Shown piece after piece: positions 13,401 through 25,400 of a stretch of DNA of 64,000 nt (its first letter is position 1; the number at the start of each line of letters is the position of its first letter). This stretch comes from Struthio camelus (lineage: Eukaryota > Chordata > Aves > Struthioniformes > Struthionidae). The position numbers were made by a program, and so were the translations under genes. The stretch is taken from the NCBI RefSeq assembly GCF_040807025.1, contig NC_090954.1, positions 72,001 to 136,000 on the forward strand, written 5' to 3'. The notes below the pieces were generated by a model. It was not told where the DNA came from and ran no database searches. It saw only the letters and a program-made list of their open reading frames with translations.

Positions 13401-16400
13401 AGAGTGGTGCAGAGTGCTCTAGAGTGGTGCCAAGGGGCCTAGGGAGCCAAGATGCAGCTCTGGGGCACAGGGAAACCTGCCAGAGTAGTGCCGAGGGCAC
13501 CAGAGGGGGCCCTCAAGGGTTTACATGGCCCAAAACCCCACTCTAGGGAAGGAGGAGGAGCTGTGGAGGGGTTCTGGCCCACCTAGACAGTGCCTAAGGG
13601 GTCCGGAGGGCCAAAGGAGTGCTCTGGGGCGCCCCAAAGGTCTGCCCAGGGGCTCTGAGGTGGATAGAGCAGTGCTAAGAGCTGTGGGGGGCACCTACAC
13701 AGCTCTGGGGCACAGGGAAACCTGCCAGAGTAGTCCCGAGAGCACCAGAGGGGGCCCTCAAGGCGTATGCCTAGCCAAAAGACCACTCTGGGGAAGAAGG
13801 AGGAGCTGTGGAGGGGGTCTGGGCCACCTAGACAGTGCCTAAGGGGTCCGGAGGGCCAAAGGAGTGCTCTGGGGCGCCCCAAAGGTCTGCCCAGGGGCTC
13901 TGAGGTGGATAGAGCAGTGCTAAGAGCTCTGCGGGGCACCTACACAGCTCTGGGGCACAGGGAAACCTGCCAGAGTAGTCCTGAGGGCACCAGAGGGGGC
14001 CCTCAAGGCATGTGCCTAGCCAAAAGACATCTCTGGGGAAGAAGGAGGAGCTGAGGAGGGGGTCTGGGCCACCTAGACAGTGCCTAAGGGGTCCGGAGGG
14101 CCAAAGGAGTGCTGTGGGGCACCCCAAAGGTCTGCCCAGGGGCTCTGAGGTGGATAGAGCAGTGCTAAGAGCTCTGGGGGGGGGACCAAAGACAGCTCTG
14201 GGGCACAGGGAAACCTGCCAGAGTAGTGCCGAGGGCACCAGAGGGGGCCCTCAAAGCATGTGCCTAGCCAAAAGACCACTGTGGGGAAGGAGGAGGAGCT
14301 TAGGAGGGGGTCTGGGCCACCTAGACAGTGCCTAAGGGGTCCGGAGGGCCAAAGGAGTGCTCTGGGGCGCCCCAAAGGTCTCCCCAGGGGCTCTGAGGTG
14401 GATAAAGCAGTGCTAGGAGCTCTGGGGGGCACCTACACAGCTCTGGGGCAGAGGGAAACCTGCCAGAGTAGTCCCGAGGGCACCAGAGGGGGCCCTCAAA
14501 GTGTGTGCCTAGCCAAAAGACCACTGTGGGGAAGGAGGAGGAGCTTAGGAGGGGGTCTGGGCCACCTAGACAGTGCCTAAGGGGTCTCGGGGGCCAAAAG
14601 ACAGCTCTGGGGCACAACGAGTACTGCAATTGTAGTTCAGAAGACACGAGAGGGCTTCTAAGGGCTCTCCACGGCCACAAAGAGACTCTGGGGAAGGAGG
14701 AGGAGCTCAGGAGGGGGTCTAGGCCACCTAGACAGTGCCTAAGGGGTCTGGAGGACCGGAAAACAGCTCTGGGGCACCCCAAACGTCTGCCCAGGGGCTC
14801 TGAGGTGGATAGAGCAGTGCTAAGAGCTGTGGGGGGCCCGAAGACAGCTCTGGGGCACCCCAAAGGTCTGCCCAGGGGCTCTGAGGTGGATAGAGCAGTG
14901 CTAAGAGCTGTGGGGGGCCCCAACACAGCTCTGGGGCACAGGGAAACCTGCCAGAGTAGTCCCGAGGGCACCAGAGGGGGCCCTCAAGGGTTTACATGGC
15001 CCAAAACCCCACTCTAGGGAAGAAGGACGAGCTGAGGAGGGGGTCTGGGCCACCTAGACAGTGCCTAAGGCATCCGGAGGGCCAGAAGACAGCTCTGGGG
15101 CACAACGAGTACTGCAATTGTAGTTCAGAAGACACGAGAGGGCTTCTGAGGGCTCTCCACGGCCACAAAGAGACTCTGGGGAAGGAGGAGGAGCTCAGGA
15201 GGGGGTCTGGCCCATCTAGACCCTTCCTGAGGGCTCGGCACGAGCAAGAGACAGCTCTGGGCGGCAAGGAAGAGCCAAAGAGTGGTGCGGAGTGCTCTAG
15301 AGCGGTGCCTAGGGGCCTAGGGAGCCAAGATGCAGCTCTGGGGCACAGGGAAACCAGCCAGAGTAGTGCCGAGGGCCCCAGAGGGGGCCCTCAAGGCGTG
15401 TGCCTAGCCAAAAGACCACTCTGGGGAAGGAGGAGGAGCTGAGGAGGGGCTCTGGGCCACCTAGACAGTGCCTAAGGGGTCTGGAGAGCCAAAACACTAC
15501 TCTGGGGCACCCCAAAGGTCTGCCCAGGGGCTCTGAGGTGGATAGAGCAGTGCTAAGAGCTCTGCGGGGCCCAAAGACAGCTCTGGGGTACAGGGAAACC
15601 TGCCAGAGTAGTGCCGAGGGCACCAGAGGGGGCCCTCAAAGCATGTGCCTAGCCAAAAGACAACTCTGGGGAAGGAGGAGGAGCTGTGGAGGGGTTCTGG
15701 CCCACCTAGACAGTGCCTAAGGGGTCCGGAGGGCCAAAGGAGTGCTCTGGGGCGCCCCAAAGGTCTGCCCAGGGGCTCTGAGGTGGATAGAGCAGTGCTA
15801 AGAGCTGTGGGGGGCACCTACACAGCTCTGGGGCAGAGGGAAACCTGCCAGAGTTGTTCCGAGGGCACCAGAGGGGGCCCTCAAAGCATGTGCCTAGCCA
15901 AAAGACATCTCTGGGGAAGGAGGAGGAGCTGAGGAGGGGGTCTGGGCCACCTAGACAGTGCCTAAGGGGTCCGGAGGGCCAGAAGACAGCTCTGGGGCGC
16001 CCCAAAGGTCTGCCCAGGGGCTCTGAGGTGGATAGAGCAGTGCTAGGAGCTCTGGGGGGCACCTACACAGCTCTGGGGCACAGGGAAACCTGCCAGAGTA
16101 GTCCCGAGTGCACCAGAGGGGGCCCTCAAAGTGTGTGCCTAGCCAAAAGACATCTCTGGGGAAGGAGGAGGAGCTGAGGAGGGGGTCTGGGCCACCTAGA
16201 CAGTGCCTAAGGGGTCTCGGGGGCCAGAAGACAGCTCTGGGGCACAACGAGTACTGCAATTGTAGTTCAGAAGACATGAGAGGGCTTCTAAGGGCTCTCC
16301 ACGGCCACAAAGAGACTCTGGGGAAGGAGGAGGAGCTCAGGAGGGGGTCTGGCCCATCTAGACCCTTCCTGAGGGCTTGGCACGAGCAAGAGACAGCTCT

Positions 16401-19400
16401 GGGCGGCAAGGAAGAGCCAAAGAGTGGTGCAGAGTGCTCTAGAGTGGTGCCTAGGGGCCTAGGGAGCCAAGATGCAGCTCTGGGGCACAGGGAAACCTGC
16501 CAGAGTAGTACCGAGGGCAGCAGAGGGGGCCCTCAAGGGTTTACATGACCCAAAACCCCACTCTAGGGAAGGAGGAGGAGCTGTGGAGGGGTTCTGGCCC
16601 ACCTAGACAGTGCCTAAGGGGTCCGGAGGGCCAAAGGAGTGCTCTGGGGCGCCCCAAAGGTCTGCCCAGGGGCTCTGAGGTGGATAGAGCAGTGCTAAGA
16701 GCTGTGGGGGGCACCTACACAGCTCTGGGGCACAGGGAAACCTGCCAGAGTAGTCCCGAGAGCACCAGAGGGGGCCCTGAAAGCATGTGCCTAGCCAAAA
16801 GACATCTCTGGGGAAGAAGGAGGAGCTGAGGAGGGGGTCTGGGCCACCTACACAGTGCCTAAGGGGTCCGGAGGGCCAGAAGACAGCTCTGGGGCACCCC
16901 AAAGGTCTGCCCAGGGGCTCTGAGGTGGATAGAGCAGTGCTAAGAGCTGTGGGGGGCCCCAACACAGCTCTGGGGCAGAGGGAAACCTGCCAGAGTAGTC
17001 CCGAGTGCACCAGAGGGGGCCCTCAAAGTGTGTGCCTAGCCAAAAGACATCTCCGGGGAAGGAGGAGGAGCTGAGGAGGGGGTCTGGGCCACCTAGACAG
17101 TGCCTAAGGGGTCTCGGGGGCCAAAAGAGTGCTGTGGGGCACCCCAAAGGTCTGCCCAGGGGCTCTGAGGTGGATAGAGCAGTGCTAAGAGCTGTGGGGG
17201 TCCCCAACACAGCTCTGGGGCACAGGTAAACTTGCCAGAGTAGTGCCGAGGGCACCAGAGGGGGCCCTCAAGGCGTGTGTCTAGCCAAAAGACCACTCTG
17301 GGGATGGAGGAGGAGCTGAGGAGGGGCTCTGGGCCACCTACACAGTGCCTAAGGGGTCTGGAGGGCCGGAAAACAGCTGTGGGACACCCCAAAGGTCTGC
17401 CCAGGGGCTCTGAGGTGGATAGAGCAGTGCTAAGAGCTGTGGGAGGCCCGAAGACAGCTCTGGGGCACCCCAAAGGTCTGCCCAGGGGCTCTGAGGTGGA
17501 TAGAGCAGTGCTAAGAGCTGTGGGCGGCCCCAACACAGCTCTGGGGCACAGGGAAACCTGCCAGAGTAGTCCTGAGGGCACCAGAGGGGGCCCTCAAGGG
17601 TTTACATGGCCCAAAACCCCACTCTAGGGAAGAAGGACGAGCTGAGGAGGAGGTCTGGGCCACCTAGACAGTGCCTAAGGCGTCCGGAGGGCCAGAAGAC
17701 AGCTCTGGGGCACAACGAGTACTGCAATTGTAGTTCAGAAGACACGAGAGGGCTTCTAAGGGCTCTCCACGGCCACAAAGAGACTCTGGGGAAGGAGGAG
17801 GAGCTCAGGAGGGGGTCTGGCCCATCTAGACCCTTCCTGAGGGCTTGGCACGAGCAAGAGACAGCTCTGGGCAGCAAGGAAGAGCCAAAGAGTGGTGCAG
17901 AGTGCTCTAGAGTGGTGCCAAGGGGCCTAGGGAGCCAAGATGCAGCTCTGGGGCACAGGGAAACCTGCCAGAGTAGTGCCGAGGGCACCAGAGGGGGCCC
18001 TCAAGGGTTTACATGGCCCAAAACCCCACTCTAGGGAAGGAGGAGGAGCTGTGGAGGGGCTCTGGGCCACCTAGACAGTGCCTAAGGGGTCTGGAGGGCG
18101 AAAAGAGTGCTGTGGGACACCCCAAAGCTCTCCCCAGGAGCTCTGAGGTGGATAGAGCAGTGCTAAGAGCTGTGGGGGGCACCTACACAGCTCTGGGGCA
18201 CAGGGAAACCTGCCAGAGTAGTCCCGAGAGCACCAGAGGGGGCCCTGAAAGCATGTGCCTAGCCAAAAGACATCTCTGGGGAAGAAGGAGGAGCTGAGGA
18301 GGGGGTCTGGGCCACCTAGACAGTGCCTAAGGGGTCTCGGGGGCCAGAAGACAGCTCTGGGGCACCCCAAAGGTCTCCCCAGGGGCTCTGAGGTGGATAG
18401 AGCAGTGCTAAGAGCTGTGGGGGGCACCTACACAGCTCTGGGGCAGAGGGAAACCTGCCAGAGTAGTGCCGAGGGCACCAGAGGGGGCCCTCAAAGTGTG
18501 TGCCTAGCCAAAAGACATCTCCGGGGAAGGAGGAGGAGCTGAGGAGGGGTTCTGGCCCACCTAGACAGTGCCTAAGGGGTCCGGAGGGCCAAAAGAGTGC
18601 TGTGGGGCACCCCAAAGGTCTGCCCAGGGGCTCTGAGGTGGAGAGAGCAGTGCTAAGAGCTCTGGGGGGGGCCCAAAGACAGCTCTGGGGCACAGGGAAA
18701 CCTGCCAGAGTAGTCCCGAGGGCACCAGAGGGGGCCCTCAAGGTGTGTGCCTAGCCAAAAGACAACTCTGGGGATGGAGGAGGAGCTGAGGAGGGGGTCT
18801 GGGCCACCTAGACAGTGCCTAAGGGGTCTCAGGAGCCAAAACACTACTCTGGGGCACCCCAAAGGTCTGCCCAGGGGCTCTGAGGTGGAGAGAGCAGTGC
18901 TAAGAGCTCTGCGGGGCACCTACACAGCTCTGGGGCACAGGGAAACTTGCCAGAGTAGTCCCAAGGGCACCAGAGGGGGCCCTCAAAGCTAGCCAAAAGA
19001 CAACTCTGGGGAAGGAGGAGGACCTTAGGAGGGGGTCTGGGCCACCTAGACAGTGCCTAAGGGTTCCGGAGGGCCAGAAGACAGCTCTGGGGCACCCCAA
19101 AGGTCTGCCCAGGGGCTCTGAGGTGGAGAGAACAGTGCTAAGAGCTCTGCGGGGCGCCTACACAGCTCTGGGGCACAGGTAAACCTGCCAGAGTAGTGCC
19201 GAGGGCACCAGAGGGGGCCCTCAAGGCGTGTGCCTAGCCAAAAGACCACTCTGGGGAAGAAGGTGGAGCTGAGGAGGGGGTCTGGGCCACCTAGACAGTG
19301 CCTAAGGAGTCTCGGGGGAAAAAAGAGTGCTGTGGGGCACCCCAAATGTCTCCCCAGGGGCTCTGAGGTGGATAGAGCAGTGCTACGAGCTGTGGGGGCC

Positions 19401-22400
19401 CAAAGACAGCTCTGGGGCACAGGGAAACCTGCCAGAGTAGTCCCGAGGGCACCAGAGGGGGCCCTCAAGGGTTTACATGGCCCAAAACCCCACTCTAGGG
19501 AAGAAGGTGGAGCTGAGGAGGGGGTCTGGGCCACCTAGACAGTGCCTAAGGGGTCTCGGGGGCCAAAAGACAGCTCTGGGGCACAACGAGTACTGCAATT
19601 GTAGTTCAGAAGACACGAGAGGGCTTCTAAGGGCTCTCCACGGCCACAAAGAGACTCTGGGGAAGGAGGAGGAGCTCAGGAGGGGGTCTGGCCCATCTAG
19701 ACCCTTCCTGAGGGCTTGGCACGAGCAAGAGACAGCTCTGGGCAGCAAGGAAGAGCCAAAGAGTGGTGCGGAGTGCTCTAGAGTGGTGCCAAGGGGCCTA
19801 GGGAGCCAAGATGCAGCTCTGGGGCACAGGGAAACCTGCCAGAGTAGTGCCGAGGGCACCAGAGGGGGCCCTGAAAGCATGTGCCTAGCCAAAAGACATC
19901 TCTGGGGAAGAAGGAGGAGCTGAGGAGGGGGTCTGGGCCACCTAGACAGTGCCTAAGGGGTCCGGAGGGCCAAAGGAGTGCTGTGGGGAACCCCAAAGGT
20001 CTCCCCAGGGGCTCTGAGGTGGATAGAGCAGTGCTAAGAGCTCTGGGGGGGGGGGCCCAAAGACAGCTCTGGGGCAGAGGGAAACCTGCCAGAGTAGTCC
20101 CGAGGGCAGCAGAGGGGGCCCTCAAGGCATGTGCCTAGCCAAAAGACCACTGTGGGGAAGGAGGAGGAGCTGAGGAGGGGATCTGGGCCACCTAGACAGT
20201 GCCTAAGGGGTCCGGAGGGCCAAAGGAGTGCTCTGGGGCACCCCAAAGGTCTCCCCAGGGGCTCTGAGGTGGATAAAGCAGTGCTAGGAGCTCTGGGGGG
20301 CACCTACACAGCTCTGGGGCACAGGGAAACCTGCCAGAGTAGTGCCGAGGGCACCAGAGGGGGCCCTCAAAGTGTGTGCCTAGCCAAAAGACATCTCCGG
20401 GGAAGGAGGAGGAGCTGAGGAGGGGCTCTGGGCCACCTAGACAGTGCCTAAGGGGTCTGGAGGGCGAAAAGAGTGCTGTGGGACACCCCAAAGCTCTCCC
20501 CAGGGGCTCTGAGGTGGATAGAGCAGTGCTAAGAGCTGTGGGGGGCACCTACACAGCTCTGGGGCACAGGGAAACCTGCCAGAGTAGTCCCGAGAGCACC
20601 AGAGGGGGCCCTGAAAGCATGTGCCTAGCCAAAAGACATCTCTGGGGAAGAAGGAGGAGCTGAGGAGGGGGTCTGGGCCACCTAGACAGTGCCTAAGGGG
20701 TCCGGAGGGCCAGAAGACAACTCTGGGGCACCCCAAAGGTCTGCCCAGGGGCTCTGAGGTGGATAGAACAGTGCTAAGAGCTCTGGGGGTCCCCAACACA
20801 GCTCTGGGGCACAGGAAAACCTGCCAGAGTAGTCCCGAGGGCACCAGAGGGGGCCCTCAAGGCGTGTGCCTAGCCAAAAGACCACTCTGGGGAAGAAGGT
20901 GGAGCTGAGGAGGGGGTCTGGGCCACCTAGACAGTGCCTAAGGAGTCTCGGGGGAAAAAAAGAGTGCTGTGGGGCACCCCAAATGTCTCCCCAGGGGCTC
21001 TGAGGTGGATAGAGCAGTGCTAGGAGCTCTGGGGGGCACCTACACAGCTCTGGGGCAGAGGGAAACCTGCCAGAGTAATCCCGAGGGCACCAGAGGGGGC
21101 CCTCAAAGTGTGTGCCTAGCCAAAAGACATCTCCGGGGAAGGAGGAGGAGCTGAGGAGGGGGTCTGGGCCACCTAGACAGTGCCTAAGGGGTCTCGGGGG
21201 CCAAAAGAGTGCTGTGGGGCACCCCAAAGGTCTGCCCAGGGGCTCTGAGGTGGATAGAGCAGTGCTAAGAGCTGTGGGGGTCCCCAACACAGCTCTGGGG
21301 CACAGGTAAACTTGCCAGAGTAGTGCCGAGGGCACCAGAGGGGGCCCTCAAAGTGTGTGTCTAGCCAAAAGACCACTCTGGGGATGGAGGAGGAGCTGAG
21401 GAGGGGCTCTGGGCCACCTACACAGTGCCTAAGGGGTCTGGAGGGCCGGAAAACAGCTGTGGGACACCCCAAAGGTCTGCCCAGGGGCTCTGAGGTGGAT
21501 AGAGCAGTGCTAAGAGCTGTGGGGGGCCCGAAGACAGCTCTGGGGCACCCCAAAGGTCTGCCCAGGGGCTCTGAGGTGGATAGAGCAGTGCTAAGAGCTG
21601 TGGGCGGCCCCAACACAGCTCTGGGGCACAGGGAAACCTGCCAGAGTAGTCCTGAGGGCACCAGAGGGGGCCCTCAAGGGTTTACATGGCCCAAAACCCC
21701 ACTCTAGGGAAGAAGGATGAGCTGAGGAGGGGGTCTGGGCCACCTAGACAGTGCCTAAGGCGTCCGGAGGGCCAGAAGACAGCTCTGGGGCACAACGAGT
21801 ACTGCAATTGTAGTTCAGAAGACATGAGAGGGCTTCTAAGGGCTCTCCATGGCCACAAAGAGACTCTGGGGAAGGAGGAGGAGCTCAGGAGGGGGTCTGG
21901 CCCATCTAGACCCTTCCTGAGGGCTCGGCACGAGCAAGAGACAGCTCTGGGCGGCAAGGAAGAGCCAAAGAGTGGTGCGGAGTGCTCTAGAGCAGTGCCA
22001 AGGGGCCCAGGGAGCCAAGATGCAGCTCTGGGGCACAGGGAAACCTGCCAGAGTAGTGCCGAGGGCAGCAGAGGGGGCCCTCAAGGGTTTACATGGCCCA
22101 AAACCCCACTCTAGGGAAGGAGGAGGAGCTGAGGAGGGGCTCTGGGCCACCTAGACAGTGCCTAAGGGGTCTGGAGGGCGAAAAGAGTGCTGTGGGACAC
22201 CCCAAAGCTCTCCCCAGGGGCTCTGAGGTGGATAGAGCAGTGCTAAGAGCTGTGGGGGGCACCTACACAGCTCTGGGGCACAGGGAAACCTGCCAGAGTA
22301 GTCCCGAGGGCACCAGAGGGGGCCCTGAAAGCATGTGCCTAGCCAAAAGACATCTCTGGGGAAGAAGGAGGAGCTGAGGAGGGGGTCTGGGCCACCTAGA

Positions 22401-25400
22401 CAGTGCCTAAGGGGTCTCGGGGGCCAGAAGACAGCTCTGGGGCACCCCAAAGGTCTGCCCAGGGGCTCTGAGGTGGATAGAGCAGTGCTAAGAGCTGTGG
22501 GGGGCACCTACACAGCTCTGGGGCAGAGGGAAACCTGCCAGAGTAGTGCCGAGGGCACCAGAGGGGGCCCTCAAAGTGTGTGCCTAGCCAAAAGACATCT
22601 CCGGGGAAGGAGGAGGAGCTGAGGAGGGGTTCTGGCCCACCTAGACAGTGCCTAAGGGGTCCGGAGGGCCAAAAGAGTGCTGTGGGGCACCCCAAAGGTC
22701 TGCCCAGGGGCTCTGAGGTGGAGAGAGCAGGGCTAAGAGCTCTGGGGGGCACCTACACAGCTCTGGGGCACCCCAAAGGTCTGCCCAGGGGCTCTGAGGT
22801 GGATAGAGCAGTGCTAAGAGCTCTGGGGGGGGCCCAAAGACAGCTCTGGGGCACAGGGAAACCTGCCAGAGTAGTCCCGAGGGCACCAGAGGGGGCCCTC
22901 AAGGTGTGTGCCTAGCCAAAAGACAACTCTGGGGATGGAGGAGGAGCTGAGGAGGGGGTCTGGGCCACCTAGACAGTGCCTAAGGGGTCTCGGGAGCCAA
23001 AACACTACTCTGGGGCACCCCAAAGGTCTGCCCAGGGGCTCTGAGGTGGAGAGAGCAGTGCTAAGAGCTCTGCGGGGCCCCAACACAGCTCTGGGGCAGA
23101 GGGAAACCTGCCAGAGTAGTCCCGAGTGCACCAGAGGGGGCCCTCAAAGTGTGTGCCTAGCCAAAAGACATCTCCGGGGAAGGAGGAGGAGCTGAGGAGG
23201 GGGTCTGGGCCACCTAGACAGTGCCTAAGGGGTCTCGGGGGCCAAAAGAGTGCTGTGGGGCACCCCAAAGGTCTGCCCAGGGGCTCTGAGGTGGATAGAG
23301 CAGTGCTAAGAGCTGTGGGGGTCCCCAACACAGCTCTGGGGCACAGGTAAACTTGCCAGAGTAGTGCCGAGGGCACCAGAGGGGGCCCTCAAGGCGTGTG
23401 TCTAGCCAAAAGACCACTCTGGGGATGGAGGAGGAGCTGAGGAGGGGCTCTGGGCCACCTACACAGTGCCTAAGGGGTCTGGAGGGCCGGAAAACAGCTG
23501 TGGGACACCCCAAAGGTCTGCCCAGGGGCTCTGAGGTGGATAGAGCAGTGCTAAGAGCTGTGGGAGGCCCGAAGACAGCTCTGGGGCACCCCAAAGGTCT
23601 GCCCAGGGGCTCTGAGGTGGATAGAGCAGTGCTAAGAGCTGTGGGCGGCCCCAACACAGCTCTGGGGCACAGGGAAACCTGCCAGAGTAGTCCTGAGGGC
23701 ACCAGAGGGGGCCCTCAAGGGTTTACATGGCCCAAAACCCCACTCTAGGGAAGAAGGACGAGCTGAGGAGGAGGTCTGGGCCACCTAGACAGTGCCTAAG
23801 GCGTCCGGAGGGCCAGAAGACAGCTCTGGGGCACAACGAGTACTGCAATTGTAGTTCAGAAGACACGAGAGGGCTTCTAAGGGCTCTCCACGGCCACAAA
23901 GAGACTCTGGGGAAGGAGGAGGAGCTCAGGAGGGGGTCTGGCCCATCTAGACCCTTCCTGAGGGCTTGGCACGAGCAAGAGACAGCTCTGGGCAGCAAGG
24001 AAGAGCCAAAGAGTGGTGCAGAGTGCTCTAGAGTGGTGCCAAGGGGCCTAGGGAGCCAAGATGCAGCTCTGGGGCACAGGGAAACCTGCCAGAGTAGTGC
24101 CGAGGGCACCAGAGGGGGCCCTCAAGGGTTTACATGGCCCAAAACCCCACTCTAGGGAAGGAGGAGGAGCTGTGGAGGGGCTCTGGGCCACCTAGACAGT
24201 GCCTAAGGGGTCTGGAGGGCGAAAAGAGTGCTGTGGGACACCCCAAAGCTCTCCCCAGGAGCTCTGAGGTGGATAGAGCAGTGCTAAGAGCTGTGGGGGG
24301 CACCTACACAGCTCTGGGGCACAGGGAAACCTGCCAGAGTAGTCCCGAGAGCACCAGAGGGGGCCCTGAAAGCATGTGCCTAGCCAAAAGACATCTCTGG
24401 GGAAGAAGGAGGAGCTGAGGAGGGGGTCTGGGCCACCTAGACAGTGCCTAAGGGGTCTCGGGGGCCAGAAGACAGCTCTGGGGCACCCCAAAGGTCTCCC
24501 CAGGGGCTCTGAGGTGGATAGAGCAGTGCTAAGAGCTGTGGGGGGCACCTACACAGCTCTGGGGCAGAGGGAAACCTGCCAGAGTAGTGCCGAGGGCACC
24601 AGAGGGGGCCCTCAAAGTGTGTGCCTAGCCAAAAGACATCTCCGGGGAAGGAGGAGGAGCTGAGGAGGGGTTCTGGCCCACCTAGACAGTGCCTAAGGGG
24701 TCCGGAGGGCCAAAAGAGTGCTGTGGGGCACCCCAAAGGTCTGCCCAGGGGCTCTGAGGTGGAGAGAGCAGTGCTAAGAGCTCTGGGGGGGGCCCAAAGA
24801 CAGCTCTGGGGCACAGGGAAACCTGCCAGAGTAGTCCCGAGGGCACCAGAGGGGGCCCTCAAGGTGTGTGCCTAGCCAAAAGACAACTCTGGGGATGGAG
24901 GAGGAGCTGAGGAGGGGGTCTGGGCCACCTAGACAGTGCCTAAGGGGTCTCAGGAGCCAAAACACTACTCTGGGGCACCCCAAAGGTCTGCCCAGGGGCT
25001 CTGAGGTGGAGAGAGCAGTGCTAAGAGCTCTGCGGGGCACCTACACAGCTCTGGGGCACAGGGAAACTTGCCAGAGTAGTCCCAAGGGCACCAGAGGGGG
25101 CCCTCAAAGCTAGCCAAAAGACAACTCTGGGGAAGGAGGAGGACCTTAGGAGGGGGTCTGGGCCACCTAGACAGTGCCTAAGGGTTCCGGAGGACCAGAA
25201 GACAGCTCTGGGGCACCCCAAAGGTCTGCCCAGGGGCTCTGAGGTGGAGAGAACAGTGCTAAGAGCTCTGCGGGGCGCCTACACAGCTCTGGGGCACAGG
25301 TAAACCTGCCAGAGTAGTGCCGAGGGCACCAGAGGGGGCCCTCAAGGCGTGTGCCTAGCCAAAAGACCACTCTGGGGAAGAAGGTGGAGCTGAGGAGGGG

